Shown one piece after another: positions 41,732 through 52,826 of a stretch of DNA of 64,000 nucleotides (within the stretch, counting starts at the first letter, position 1; every line of letters begins with the position of its first letter). The DNA is taken from positions 186,001 through 250,000 of the forward strand of contig NZ_WPNZ01000013.1 in assembly GCF_009755605.1 (NCBI RefSeq). Reading direction: 5' to 3'. The notes under the pieces are model-generated. The model ran no database searches. It was not told the origin of the DNA and saw nothing but the letters and a program-made list of their open reading frames with translations. Made by a program: the position numbers and the translations under genes. Source of the DNA: Streptomyces typhae (lineage in GTDB: Bacteria; Actinomycetota; Actinomycetes; Streptomycetales; Streptomycetaceae).

Positions 41732-43440
41732 TGATCATCCTGTTCGAGGGCAGCCACTTTTCGACCGCTGCCCCGGTGTTGGCGCCAGCGGCAACACAGC
41801 CTGCGGTGGACAAGAAGCCAGTCTCCGGTCCCGTAGCGGCCTCGCAAGCGGCGCCTGCGACGAAGCCGGCTGTGAAGGACGCGAAGCCGCGGGCTGCGCC
41901 TAATACATCTCCGGAGAGGAGGTCTTTGCTTGCTCCGTACAGATCGAAAGCGTCCTGCACTTTCCCGCCGAAGTCAGACACCTTCCCCAACGCATCCCCG
42001 ATCTCCCCAAAAGGCAGGGTGCCGTTGGGGTCGATCTTATTGACCAGGTCGCCCTCCGCATACAGGTAGGCGTTCTTCTCCTGGCCGGAGGGGTCGGGCT
42101 GGGTGAAGCGGGTGATGTGCGGGTCGTAGTAGCGGGCCTTGAAGTGGTACAAGCCCGTGACATCCTGGTAGCCGCCGGCGAAGCGGTAGGGGTGGGAGAC
42201 CTTCTCCGAGGTCGCCCGCGTTCCACGCCACGGGGGCTGTAGCTGTAAGTGTTGACCTTCGTACCGGTTTCGTCGGTGAGCCCGATGACGGATCCGAGCG
42301 CGTCGGTGAGGTAGGAGTACGACTTGCCCCCGGTCGTCATGGAGTTAAGCGTGCCCCCGGGCTCCCGGTTGAATCCCGTGTCCACACCGGCCGTGCTCTT
42401 CACCGAAAGGCCCAGCGGCCCGTTGTGGAAGAACGTGTCCCCCAGCCGGATGCGTTCGCTCTGGTCAGTGGAGCCGTACTGGCCCTCATATGTCGTGCCG
42501 CCGACAGTGATCGAGGTCATCTGGCTGAAGTCGGACCACTGCTCGCCGGTGCGGGCGCCCTCCAGGGTCGAGGCTCCTGCGGTCTCGTTCCCGGCTGCGT
42601 CATAGGACCAGTTGGCGCCGCTGCCGTTCTTCGCCGTGATCTGCTCGGCATCGTTGACGGTGAACGTGGAGTCGCTCGGGCAGCCCTTGCCGGTGCCCTG
42701 CGAAGTGAGGTTCCCGGCTTGGTCGAAGCAGTACCGCCAAGAGTAGGTGGGCGTGGACCCCTTCTCCTCCTTGGCGTAGGAGAACCGGCCAGCACTGTCG
42801 TAGGTGTAGCTGATCTTCAAATCGGCGACCGCGTCCGTGTGGGTGCGGACCTTCGTGCCGTCCTGACCCGCGTCGGCGTAGGTGTAGGACAGGTCGACCA
42901 GGGTGCCCTTGGGCGAGGTGGCTTTGATCTTCTCGGGGCGGCTGGACTTGTCCGGGGTGACCGTCTGTTCTGTGCCACCGGGGTAGGTGGTCTTGGTGCG
43001 GGTGTCGTTCTTGTTGTACTCGTACGTGGTGGTCCTGCCCGCCGGATCCTTCAGCTTTGCGAGCCTGTTGACCTTGTTCCAGGTGTAGTCGGTGACCCCG
43101 GCCGGGTCCTCATAGGTCTCTATGTTGCCCCCGCGGGTGTGTAGGTGAGCTTGGTCTGCGAGGCGTTCTGGAGCGTGCGGACGGTCCCGCGGGACAGCGG
43201 GTCGAAGGCGTACTTGATCACGCCGGTGCCGTCCGAGCGCTGGGTGAGGTTGCCGTCGCCGTCATAGGAGTACGCCACCGTGGCCTTCGACGAAGAGGTC
43301 ACCTCGACGACGCGGTCGCGCTCGTCGTACGCGTAGACGGACTTGATGCCGCGCCCATCGGTGACTTTGGTGACCCCGCCGTCGCCGTTGTGCTCGTACT
43401 TCGTGGCGTGCCGCTCGGGATCGGTGACCGTCGTCGTGCC
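41721..43440 (-). pseudogene. RHS/YD-repeat toxin gene remnant
   Basis: Leftward YD repeats (YTYDSAGRFSYAKEEKGS, YCFDQAGNLTSQGT, YDAAGNETAG, YSYLTDALGSVIGLTDETGT) lead to the RHS core end HFKARYYDPHITRFTQPDPS. After it comes a 70-residue Gly/Ala-rich hydrophobic tail (FVAGAACEAATGPETGFLST) that ends KWLPSNRMINDA. At least two frameshifts break it: near 43133 (after QTKLTYTPAG) and near 42225 (after YSYSPRGV). The 5' part with the signal peptide is missing; at about 43440 the sequence switches to an unrelated gene start. It is a dead relative of the large RHS gene to the right. Confidence 0.85.
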
Positions 43441-43729
43441 TGCAGCACCACAGCCGCACCGGGGTCAGTTCCTCGAGCAGCGACGGGAGGGTGACGAGGT
43501 GGGGCAGCAGGTCCGTCACGTCCGTCATGTCCGTCACGTTCGTCACGTCCGTCACGTCCGTGCCGGGCCCGTAGGCGGCGTTCATCAGGTTCTCGGAGGC
43601 GACGGTGAAGTCTTCGGCGATGTCGCGGATCGCTTCGGCGCACCGGCGGGCGCGTCGGGCATCAGCCGCGGGCCCGGAGGAGGGAGGGTGGCTCGCTGCG
43701 TGGGCCCGGGGACGGGTATGCGTGGACAC
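43441..43729 (-). pseudogene. Truncated gene start fused to RHS remnant
   Basis: GTG 43729 has AGAGG at 6 nt. About 95 codons read ARRCAEAIRDIAEDFTVASE, NLMNAAYGPGTDVTDVTNVT, LLPHLVTLPSLLEELTPVRL, then homology and codon bias collapse into an out-of-frame reading of YD repeats. The TDVTDVTNVTDMTDVTD stretch is a translated 9-bp array (43498-43560). Original function unknown. Confidence 0.5.
43498..43560. repeat. 9-bp CGTCACGTC array
   Basis: About six units of CGTCACGTC, CGTCATGTC or CGTCACGTT, translated on the minus strand as Thr-Asp-Val triplets within the truncated gene. Confidence 0.9.
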
Positions 43730-44372
43730 GGGTGACCTCTTTCGGGGGTGCCGGCCGGGTATCTGTGCCCGCCTGCTGAAGATGCAAGATCGGCTGAATG
43801 CGGGCCGGGCGGCGCGGACGGCGGGTCCGCGTCACCCGGCCCGCCGACTCAGCTGCGACGGATCCGCGGCCGGACCAGGGCAGATCCATGAGGCGCCGTC
43901 AGGAACAGCACCGGCAGCGGCAGTCCCGGGGCGGGAAAGGCGTCTTCGGCCGTGGCGAGGACGGCCAGAGCGCCGACGGGAAGACTGGCCCCCGGGGCCC
44001 TGTGCTCCTCAGTTCGGCCGCGAGCGGACGAGACTACAGACCCTCGAAGCGGAATCAGCCATGTTGACAGACAAGAGTGTTTCTTGTGGGAAACGCGGGA
44101 TTGGTTCCCTTGGTTGCATGTCGCGACGCTCCTGACACTGTCCCGGTGAACTGGCAGTTCGACGGTGAGGCGAGTGCCTGGCGCAGCTCGGCATCGTGGG
44201 TTCGCTGGAACGTGGCGAACGCGAATCAGGTCAGTGTCAGCGGACCTTGTTGAGCCCGCATGTGCGGACTGGTCGGCTGGTGCTGCCAGCTCGTCGGCCA
44301 GTGCCGACGATCTGGTGGGTGGCGTGCGCGCACCCTGCGCGCCGCACTACATCACTTCCCTCAGGAGAAACG
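43730..44372. other. Leader region of the large RHS gene
   Basis: About 640 bp without a supported gene. Long out-of-phase frames exist but have no start signals. The promoter of the RHS gene must lie here. Confidence 0.45.
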
Positions 44373-47300
44373 TTGAGACTCAGACGGCTATGTACGACCG
44401 TCGTTGCACTCACCGTCTTAGGGACCGCCCTGCCGCAGATCGCCGTGGCGCATTCGGCGGTCGGTGGCAAGGGTGCCGTGACAGCCGACGTCGGTCGGGC
44501 GCGGGACCAGGAGTCGCCCAAGAGCGGCGACGGTGACCCGGAGCCCAGACGTGAGCGCTTACCCAAGGGGGTGAAGGCCCCGCAGGCCAAGCGCGTCAAG
44601 GAGTTGAAGGGGGAGCGTACGCCGAGTACGCGGTTCTGGGAGTTGTCCGACGGGCGCGTGCAGGCGGAGCTGTCGGCGTTTCCCACCACCTACAAGGCGG
44701 GTAACGCGTGGAAGCCGATCGACACCGACGTACGGCGCGCGAGCCAGCGGCGCGGCGGCGGGGTGTACGAGTTCGCCAACACCACTAACACCGGGCGTAG
44801 TTACTTCGGGTCCGACGCGCGCAGACTGCTGCGGTACGAGGCCGGGGGCGGGCAGGCCGTCACGGTCGGGCTCGATCGGAAGGGGCGACTGAAGCCTCAG
44901 GTCAAGGGGGACCGGGTCACGTATCGCGACCCGGTGTCCGGCGCCCGGCTGCGGTATCAGGTCGGGGTCGGGCAGGTGAAGGAGGAGATCGTCCTCGCCG
45001 AGCGGCCGAAGGGGCAAGTCTCCTTCGACTTCCGGCTCGACGCCGACGGGCTGCGGCCCGAACCCCGCAAGGACGGTTCGATCGCCTTCTTCGGGGAGTA
45101 CTCGCGCCACCCCGCCCTGGTGATTCCGGCCGCTCACATGACGGACGCCAGGGACGTCGTGTCCTCGCCGTACGGGAAGGCCGGCTCCGTCAAGGTACGG
45201 CAGAAGCTCAGCAAGGACGGTGACGCGTGGCGGGTCACCGTCACGCCGGACGCCGACTGGCTCGCGGCGAAGCAGCGGCGCTACCCCGTGGTCATCGACC
45301 CCACCATCACCATCTCCCCGCGGCCCGCGCAGTCGCAGGACGTCATGGTCCTGTCCGATCAGCCGGGCGTGAACTTCAACGCCAACTGGCGGCTCGCGGT
45401 GGGCAGGACGGACACCGGCGTCGCGCGGTCGCTGCTGAAGTTCCCGCTGGACGAGATCCCGGCGGGCGTCGACATCGACTCGGCGCGGCTCGGCGTGTAC
45501 TACGACCAGACGCACACCACGAACGGCAACGACGTCACCATCGAGGCGCACCGCGCCACCGGCGCCTGGGACGAGGCGACGGCCACCTGGGACAAGACCG
45601 ACAACCTGGCGGGAGAGCTGTCGGGCACGACGGTCCGTACCGATGACGGGGACCCCGGCACGGCGGCCGTCGGCGACTGGCCGAAGGTGACCACCACCGG
45701 CGGCGACGCGACCAACAACGACTACCTCTACAACAAGAACACCGCGCGCAACGAGTCGTACACCTGGCAGCCGAAGGTGCCCGAAGGCTCCACCTACCGG
45801 GTGGAAGCCCACTTCCCGAAAGCCTCGGACGCGGCCAAGGACGCCCCGTACACGGTCACCCACGACGGTGGCACGAAGACCGGCACCGTCGACCAGAACG
45901 GCGCCGACAGCGCCTGGAGGCCCGTGGTGGGCGGCCAGATCGGCTTCGCCAAGGGCACCGCGGGCAAGGTCGTGCTCGGTGACACGGGCGACGGCGGCAA
46001 GCGGAACATCGCCGACTCGGTGCGCCTGGTGAACCCCGCCCAGGTCGTGAAGAACAAGGGCGAGTACAACCAGTGGCACAACTTCCCCGTCAAGGACACC
46101 GTCCAGAAGTGGGTCGACGGCACCGCCAACCACGGCTTCGTCCTGCGGGCCAAGGACGAGTCGGCCGACGCCCCCAAGGGCGGCCCGCGCTACGAGCAGG
46201 CCGACTACGACTACGGCGGCGAGACCTCGACGTACCCCCGCCTGACCGTCACCTACGGCAAGGTGGGCAGCGCCCTCGACTCGCCGACCGTCGTGCACGG
46301 CAACGGGCCCGAGCTGTCGTGGTCGAAGTACAGCAACGACTCCGACGACCCCGACCTCGACATCGCCGAGTACCAGATCCACCGCTCGACGCGGGAGGGC
46401 TTCGCGCCGGACGCCTCGACCCTGATCGCGCCGGTCAGCAAGGCGAGGACCACCTTCCGCGACACCACGGCCACGCCGACGCCGGACAGCAGCACGAACG
46501 AGATCGGCCGGGTGTACTTCTACCAGGTCGCCGTCAAGACCAAGGACGGACAGCTCCTCGGTTCGCCCGTGCGCATGGTGGGCATTCCCAAGGCAGGGCG
46601 CACCATGAAGCTCATCCAGGCGGGCCAGAGCGACACCACCCTGTCGTCCGCCAAGCCCGACACCAACCTCGACGCCCTGCCGTCCTGGGACGTGGGCCAG
46701 ACGTGGACGAGCGTCGGCAACAACTCCGACACCTACGGCAAGACGCGCGCCGTGCTCAAGTTCCCCACGGGCAGCGTCCCCTCGACGGCGACGATCCTCG
46801 AGTCGCAGCTTCAGATGTGGGGTTCGGAGACCACCAGTGAGAGCCGGGGCGCGGTGTACGAACTGCACGCGCTGACCCGGGACTTCGACGAGAAGAAGGC
46901 GACCTGGAACAAGGCCGACGCCACCACCGCCTGGACCAAGGCGGGCGGCGACTACTCGGGCACGGTCTCCGACACCGTCCCGGAGATCACCAGCGACGTC
47001 GGCCGGCACTGGTGGGACGCCACGGCACTGACCCAGAAGTGGGTGACGAAGCCGAGCAGCAACACCGGCGCCCTGATCAAGCTCAAGGACGAGTCGGCGA
47101 CCGGCGGCCAGGAGCGCACCCTGTTCCTCTCCGCGGAGGCCAAGGACAAGCAGCTGCGGCCGCTCCTGCGCGTCATCTACGTCGACTCCTCGACCGAGTC
47201 GACGTACTACGCGCCGAAGACCCCCTCCCGCATGACGGAAGGCCTCACGTACACCACGGACGTCACCGTCACCAACACCACCGACAGCCCCTGGCCCGCA

Positions 47301-50300
47301 AGTGAGCGCGAGCTGTCGTACCGCTGGACCCTGCCCGACGGCACGGACGCCACCACGGCCGCCAACCAGCTGGAGACCGCTCTGCCCGCGCTCGCCCCCG
47401 GCAAGTCGGCCACCGTCAAGGCCAAGGTGAAGTCCCCGACGGTCGACGACGGTAACGGCCGCGTGGGACACGTCCTCACGTGGGACGTCCGCAACAAGAC
47501 GGACAGCAGCTGGCTGTCGCAGAAGCCCGGCATCCCCGGGCTCGCGCAGAGCGTGGCCGTGGAGGACGCGGGCACCGCCGACCAGCTCGGCCTGGAGAAG
47601 TTCTACGGCTACACCGGCAAGAACACCGGCGCCGGCTCCACGCTGATGAGCAACCTGGCCTCCGGCAACGCGGTCTGGTCGTACGACGCCTTCAACAACC
47701 CGGGCCGCGGCCTCAACACCTTCCTCCGGCTCTCCTACAACGCCCAGGACACCTCGGACAGTTCGCTCGGGTACGGCTGGACGGCACAGGCGTCCGGGCC
47801 GCTGCGCCTGGGCGCCCCGCTGGACTTCGAGCCGGACACCAACCCCACCAAGGCCCATCTGACGGACGGCGACGGCACCACGCACGTCTTCCGCAAGGAC
47901 ACCGACGGCGGCTGGACGTCCCCGCCGGGCCTGCACTACCGGCTCAAACCGAAGCCGAACCTCACCTGCACCCCCGACAACGACGCGGTGACGGACGCCT
48001 GGACGCTGACCCGCCCCGACGGGACCCGCTTCCTCCTCGACTGCGAGGGCCGTCTGACGTCGATCGTCGACACGAACGGCAACGCCCAGCGGTACGTCTA
48101 CGAGGAGCGCGACTCCGAAGGCAGGCCCGTCAAGTTCCTGAAGGAGATCCGTGACCCCGCGGACCGCAGGTCCCTGACCGTCGACTTCTACGAGCAGGGC
48201 GACGCGACGTACGACTACATCGACGCGAACGGCAAGCCCGCCAAGGGCACCGATCTGAAGAACCCGCGGATCTACGACCACGTGAAGTCGTTCACGGACG
48301 TCTCCGGGCGCAAGGTCACCTTCCTGTACACGGCCAAGGGCCTGCTCGGCCGGGTCGTGGACGGCGACGGCGCCACCCAGCCGAAGGCCTTCGCCTTCAC
48401 GTACGACGCGGCGCAGGGCAACAGGAACGCCAAGCTGACGAAGGTCACGGACCCGCGCGACAGCGGCACGGGCCTGGACTACGGCGCGCGCTGGGTGACG
48501 AAGACGGTCACGGACCGCCTGGGCGGCACGACCGGCTTCGCGTACGCCGCGCGCCCCACGGGCGGCGGCCGCCAGACGAAGGTCACCGACGCCGAGAAGC
48601 ACACGACGACGCACGAGACGGACGACCTCGCCCGGCCGGTGCGGACGGTGAACGCCAAGTCCGAGCAGACGAAGCTGACCTGGGACGCCGACCACAACGT
48701 CACGCTCCTGGAGGAGAACAACGGCGCGAAGACGGCCTACTGCTTCGACGCGAAGACGGGCTATCCGACGTGGCAGCGCGCGGCGGAGGAGAACAAGGAG
48801 GGCGTCCCGTCGGCGGACGAGTGCGCGCCGGGGAAGTACCCGCAGCACTCCGTGCGCTATGAGTACCAGACGCGCGAGGACGGGTACGTCGCCGACCTGA
48901 AGAAGAAGATCTCCGCGGAGAACCGCGGTTGGGAGTTCGGCTACGACGCCAAGGGAAATCTGAAGAAGGTCACGGACCCCAAGGGCGTCGCCACGCCGGC
49001 GGCCGGGGACTACACGACGTCGTACGACTACGACGGCTACGGCCGGCTGACGAAGGCCACGGACGCGAACGGCAACGCGACGCTGTACGCGGACTACGCC
49101 GCGTCGGGCTATCCGCGCACGACGACGGACGCCCTGAACAAGGCCACCAAGACCGAGTACGACGCGCGCGGCCAGGTCACCGCGGTCACGGACGCGCTGG
49201 GCAAGAAGACCACGCAGACGTACGACACCTACGGCCGCCCCCTGGTGTCCAAGGTCCCCAAGGACCAGGCGGCGGGCGTGTACATCACGACTCCGGCGCC
49301 CGAGTACGACGCGAACGACAACGTCACCAAGTCGACGGCGCCGAACGACGCGGTGTCGACGGCGGTGTACGACAAGGCCGACCAGGTCATAGAGGCGACG
49401 GCGCCCAAGGACACCGCGACGTCACCGGAGCGGACGTCGACGTACGCGTACGACAAGGTCGGCAACCTCCTGACGACCACAGAGCCGAAGGGCACGGCGA
49501 CCCCGTCGGACCCCGACGACTACGTCACGACGAATGCCTACGACGAGATCTATCAGCTGATCTCCGTCGTCAACGCCAAGAAGGACAAGGTCAGTTACGT
49601 ATACGACGGCGTGGGCAACCCGGTCGAGGTCGTCGACCCGAAGAAGAACGGGACATCCGATCCGGACGACTACACGACCAGGACAGCTTTTGACCTGAAC
49701 CACCGTGTTGTGGCGGTCACTGATGCGGCGGGCAGGACGGTCAAGCAGGCGTACGACAAGGACGCGCTCCTCCTGACGACGACGGACGCCGAGAACAACA
49801 TCACCAAGAACCACTACGACGAGCGCGGCAAGCTCGCCGTCGTCGAGATCCCGCACAAGGACGACACGCTCCGGACGACGAAGTTCGGCTACGACGAGGT
49901 CGGCAACCGGGTCAAGGTGATCACGCCGCGTGCGGTGGCCGCCGGCACCTCCGAGGCCTTCGTCGCGGAGACGACGTACGACCCGCTGAACCGCCCCGCG
50001 CGGCAGATCCAGCCGTACGACCCGAACGACCCCCGCTACAACCGGAAGGTCTGGACGGAGACGACGTACGACGCGGTGGGTCGGGTGGCGAAGGTCTCGG
50101 CGCCCCCGTCCGAGGGCGAGCAGACCCGTAACGACACGACGTACGGGTACTACGACAACGGTTGGGTGCAGTCGTCCAAGGACGCGTGGAACATCACGAC
50201 CACTTACGACTACAACAGCCTCGGCCAGCAGAGCGCCCGCCAGCTGACCTCGGCCGCGGGCTCCTCCAGCCGCACCATGCGCTGGGGCCACTACCCCGAC

Positions 50301-52817
50301 GGCAAGCTCAAGTCCCTCGACGACGACGGCATCCCGGTGGGCCGCAACGAGGTCCTGGGGGAGGCGGCCCAGAAGCGCGGGGGCGCCGGCTGGAAGCTGC
50401 CGATCCCGAGGTCGGGCACGTACACGGCGTACGCGGACCGCACGGGCGACGGCAAGGGCTGGGTGAAGCTGTCCACGAAGTCCTACAGGAAGAACGAGAT
50501 CACGACGCTCACCGCCGCGAGCGCCGCCAAGGTCAAACTCGTCCGTGACGCCTCCGCGGAGGCGGACACCGAGAACAAGCGCTTCGCGTACGCCTACGAC
50601 GTCAACGGCAACCTCACCTCGATCGACGACAAGTCGACGGGCACGAAGGTCGACGCGTACACGATCTCCTACACGGGCCTCAACCAGGTCGCGAAGGTCG
50701 TCGAAGCCCTGGCGGGCCAGGAGAAGAAGTCCACGTCATACACGTACGACGCGAACGGGCAGCCGCAGACCCTGACGCATCCCGACCAGTACGCCACGTA
50801 CACCTACGACCTGAGGGAGTTGGTGAAGGAGGTCTCGGTGGGGGAGTCGGCTTCCGATTCCTCGCCGAAGGTCACGACGTACGACTACACCTCGCGGGGC
50901 GAGAGGAAGCAGGAGCACAAGGCCAACAAGAACACGGTCGACTACGCCTACTACCTGGACGGCGCCCTCAAGTCCGCTACGGAGAAGAAGGCGAACGGCT
51001 CCGTCGTCTCCTCGCACACCTACGCCTACGACGCCAACGGCAACAAGGCGCAGGACGAGGCGAGGAAGATGAACGCCGACGACACGTCGAAGTACGTGTC
51101 GTCCACGACCGACTACACCTACGACCCGGCCGACCGGCTCGCGAAGTCCGTCCGTACCGGTGACGGTGCCGGGACGGAGACGTACGTCCACGACGACAAC
51201 GCCAACGTCATCTCCCAGACGGTCAAGGGCAAGACGACCACCTACGGGTACGACCGCAACCGGCTGCTGAAGGCGACGGAGGGCGGGTCGGAGGTCTGGT
51301 ACCAGTACGACCCCTTCGGCCGCCAGGAGTCGACCACGGCCGGCGGCAAGGTCGTGGAGCGCACCACCTACGACGGCTTCGACCGGGTCAAGCAGCACGA
51401 GAGGACCGAGGCGGGCACCGGCGCCCTCAAGGCCACCACGTACGCCTACGACCCCCTTGACCGCACCGCGAGCCGCTCCGACGCCGCGGGCAAGAAGACC
51501 GACTACAACTACCTCGGCATGTCCGGCGAGGTCCTCAGCGAGGACGTCGGGGGCAAGCTCACGAAGTCCTACCAGTACAGCCCCTGGGGCGAGCGCCTCT
51601 CCCAGGTCAAGCACGCCGCCGACGGCGCCACCGAGGACGGCTTCTACGGCTACAACAGCCACACGGACGTGGAGACCCTCACCGACAAGGACGGCGACGC
51701 GAAGGCCACGTACGGCTACACGGCGTACGGCAACGCCGACCCGTCCGACTTCACCGGCATCGACAAGCCGACGGCGACCGACCCGACGAAGGAGGCGTAC
51801 AACCCCTACCGCTTCAACTCCAAGCGCTGGGACGCGGCGTCCGGCACGTACGACATGGGATTCAGGGACTACAGTCCGGGGCTGAACCGGTTCACGACGC
51901 GGGACATGTACACCGGGGCGCTCGCGGACATGGACCTGGGGTCCGACCCGATGACGGGCAACCGGTACGCGTTCGCGGGCGGCAACCCCGTGGGCAATGT
52001 CGAGCTGGACGGGCACATCTTCGGCTGCGGGGTCTGCGACGCGGTCATCGACAAGGTCGAGGACACGGGCAAGGCCGTGCGCAAGGGTGCCGCCAAGGCG
52101 GCGAGGAAGGCGGTCAAGGGCGCCAAGGTCTCACCGCTGGGTGTGGCGGCGCGCGTCTTCGGCAACGTCATCGGCTGGAACTCGGGCGCCGACTGGGGCG
52201 AGGAGTCCGCGTACGACGCGCGGAAGCCGAACTACAGCCTCGGCCTCCTCGTCACACCGGACAAAGAACGTGAGTACCGTCAGCACTCGTCCACGCCGGT
52301 GAACGAGAGCGACTGCCGCAGCAAGGGGAACAGCGGCGCCTACTACATGCCGCTCGACAGCGGGGGACGGGCCCAAGGCGTGCGCGCTTGCCTCTCCAAG
52401 GCCGACCTCGGCTGGGTGAACGGCAGCACTGGAGAGATCAAGGGCAACGCCGACTCCAAGCTGCGCGGCACGCCCGTGCCCCGTCCTCCGGACGGGAACC
52501 CGCTCTGGACGCCGCCGGGGATGAAGCCGAAAATGCACCGCGGCCATCTGCTGGGCAACCAACTCGGCGGATCGGGTGTGGACCGCAGAAACCTGGTACC
52601 GCTGTACGCGAAGGTCAACACACCGATCATGTCCCGGTTCGAGGGGCAGATGGCCAAGCGCGTCGCGGGCGGCGAAACGCTCTACTACCAGGTGACCGCC
52701 AACTACAGTGGGGCGCGCGGGGCCCCGGACTCCCTGAGCGTGTACTGGGCCAGTGCGACGACGGGAGAGACCGGGAACAAGACGTTCTGGAATACGCCGT
52801 CGGGGGCCGCGCCCTAG
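44373..52817 (+). CDS. Secreted RHS polymorphic toxin with C-terminal nuclease
   Basis: 2814 residues. TTG 44373 lies 5 nt after AGGAG and opens a signal peptide (LCTTVVALTVLGTALPQIAV, cleavage after AVA). Then, approximately: a DNRLRE-type domain with MVLSDQPGVNFNANWRLAVG (residues 310-425), a golvesin-like domain (452-556; YRVEAHFPKASDAAKDAPYT), an FN3-like segment (630-735), a second DNRLRE domain (746-940), YD repeats (1240-2475), and the RHS core end (SKRWDAASGTYDMGFRDYSP, LNRFTTRD, near 2480-2510). The toxin is the last 190 residues: MHRGHLLGNQLGGSGVDRRN followed by LVPL, the DNA/RNA non-specific endonuclease signature (RGH near 2722). The RHS shell normally encapsulates the toxin until delivery. 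Followed by a SUKH immunity gene. Confidence 0.92.
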   Translation: MRLRRLCTTVVALTVLGTALPQIAVAHSAVGGKGAVTADVGRARDQESPKSGDGDPEPRRERLPKGVKAPQAKRVKELKGERTPSTRFWELSDGRVQAELSAFPTTYKAGNAWKPIDTDVRRASQRRGGGVYEFANTTNTGRSYFGSDARRLLRYEAGGGQAVTVGLDRKGRLKPQVKGDRVTYRDPVSGARLRYQVGVGQVKEEIVLAERPKGQVSFDFRLDADGLRPEPRKDGSIAFFGEYSRHPALVIPAAHMTDARDVVSSPYGKAGSVKVRQKLSKDGDAWRVTVTPDADWLAAKQRRYPVVIDPTITISPRPAQSQDVMVLSDQPGVNFNANWRLAVGRTDTGVARSLLKFPLDEIPAGVDIDSARLGVYYDQTHTTNGNDVTIEAHRATGAWDEATATWDKTDNLAGELSGTTVRTDDGDPGTAAVGDWPKVTTTGGDATNNDYLYNKNTARNESYTWQPKVPEGSTYRVEAHFPKASDAAKDAPYTVTHDGGTKTGTVDQNGADSAWRPVVGGQIGFAKGTAGKVVLGDTGDGGKRNIADSVRLVNPAQVVKNKGEYNQWHNFPVKDTVQKWVDGTANHGFVLRAKDESADAPKGGPRYEQADYDYGGETSTYPRLTVTYGKVGSALDSPTVVHGNGPELSWSKYSNDSDDPDLDIAEYQIHRSTREGFAPDASTLIAPVSKARTTFRDTTATPTPDSSTNEIGRVYFYQVAVKTKDGQLLGSPVRMVGIPKAGRTMKLIQAGQSDTTLSSAKPDTNLDALPSWDVGQTWTSVGNNSDTYGKTRAVLKFPTGSVPSTATILESQLQMWGSETTSESRGAVYELHALTRDFDEKKATWNKADATTAWTKAGGDYSGTVSDTVPEITSDVGRHWWDATALTQKWVTKPSSNTGALIKLKDESATGGQERTLFLSAEAKDKQLRPLLRVIYVDSSTESTYYAPKTPSRMTEGLTYTTDVTVTNTTDSPWPASERELSYRWTLPDGTDATTAANQLETALPALAPGKSATVKAKVKSPTVDDGNGRVGHVLTWDVRNKTDSSWLSQKPGIPGLAQSVAVEDAGTADQLGLEKFYGYTGKNTGAGSTLMSNLASGNAVWSYDAFNNPGRGLNTFLRLSYNAQDTSDSSLGYGWTAQASGPLRLGAPLDFEPDTNPTKAHLTDGDGTTHVFRKDTDGGWTSPPGLHYRLKPKPNLTCTPDNDAVTDAWTLTRPDGTRFLLDCEGRLTSIVDTNGNAQRYVYEERDSEGRPVKFLKEIRDPADRRSLTVDFYEQGDATYDYIDANGKPAKGTDLKNPRIYDHVKSFTDVSGRKVTFLYTAKGLLGRVVDGDGATQPKAFAFTYDAAQGNRNAKLTKVTDPRDSGTGLDYGARWVTKTVTDRLGGTTGFAYAARPTGGGRQTKVTDAEKHTTTHETDDLARPVRTVNAKSEQTKLTWDADHNVTLLEENNGAKTAYCFDAKTGYPTWQRAAEENKEGVPSADECAPGKYPQHSVRYEYQTREDGYVADLKKKISAENRGWEFGYDAKGNLKKVTDPKGVATPAAGDYTTSYDYDGYGRLTKATDANGNATLYADYAASGYPRTTTDALNKATKTEYDARGQVTAVTDALGKKTTQTYDTYGRPLVSKVPKDQAAGVYITTPAPEYDANDNVTKSTAPNDAVSTAVYDKADQVIEATAPKDTATSPERTSTYAYDKVGNLLTTTEPKGTATPSDPDDYVTTNAYDEIYQLISVVNAKKDKVSYVYDGVGNPVEVVDPKKNGTSDPDDYTTRTAFDLNHRVVAVTDAAGRTVKQAYDKDALLLTTTDAENNITKNHYDERGKLAVVEIPHKDDTLRTTKFGYDEVGNRVKVITPRAVAAGTSEAFVAETTYDPLNRPARQIQPYDPNDPRYNRKVWTETTYDAVGRVAKVSAPPSEGEQTRNDTTYGYYDNGWVQSSKDAWNITTTYDYNSLGQQSARQLTSAAGSSSRTMRWGHYPDGKLKSLDDDGIPVGRNEVLGEAAQKRGGAGWKLPIPRSGTYTAYADRTGDGKGWVKLSTKSYRKNEITTLTAASAAKVKLVRDASAEADTENKRFAYAYDVNGNLTSIDDKSTGTKVDAYTISYTGLNQVAKVVEALAGQEKKSTSYTYDANGQPQTLTHPDQYATYTYDLRELVKEVSVGESASDSSPKVTTYDYTSRGERKQEHKANKNTVDYAYYLDGALKSATEKKANGSVVSSHTYAYDANGNKAQDEARKMNADDTSKYVSSTTDYTYDPADRLAKSVRTGDGAGTETYVHDDNANVISQTVKGKTTTYGYDRNRLLKATEGGSEVWYQYDPFGRQESTTAGGKVVERTTYDGFDRVKQHERTEAGTGALKATTYAYDPLDRTASRSDAAGKKTDYNYLGMSGEVLSEDVGGKLTKSYQYSPWGERLSQVKHAADGATEDGFYGYNSHTDVETLTDKDGDAKATYGYTAYGNADPSDFTGIDKPTATDPTKEAYNPYRFNSKRWDAASGTYDMGFRDYSPGLNRFTTRDMYTGALADMDLGSDPMTGNRYAFAGGNPVGNVELDGHIFGCGVCDAVIDKVEDTGKAVRKGAAKAARKAVKGAKVSPLGVAARVFGNVIGWNSGADWGEESAYDARKPNYSLGLLVTPDKEREYRQHSSTPVNESDCRSKGNSGAYYMPLDSGGRAQGVRACLSKADLGWVNGSTGEIKGNADSKLRGTPVPRPPDGNPLWTPPGMKPKMHRGHLLGNQLGGSGVDRRNLVPLYAKVNTPIMSRFEGQMAKRVAGGETLYYQVTANYSGARGAPDSLSVYWASATTGETGNKTFWNTPSGAAP

Positions 52818-52826
52818 GCGTTGCCC

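Noticed and set aside
44559..48848. Very long open frame antisense to the RHS gene
   Set aside because: Arg/Val/Gly-rich shadow produced by the high-GC third positions of the RHS frame; no start signal or domain.
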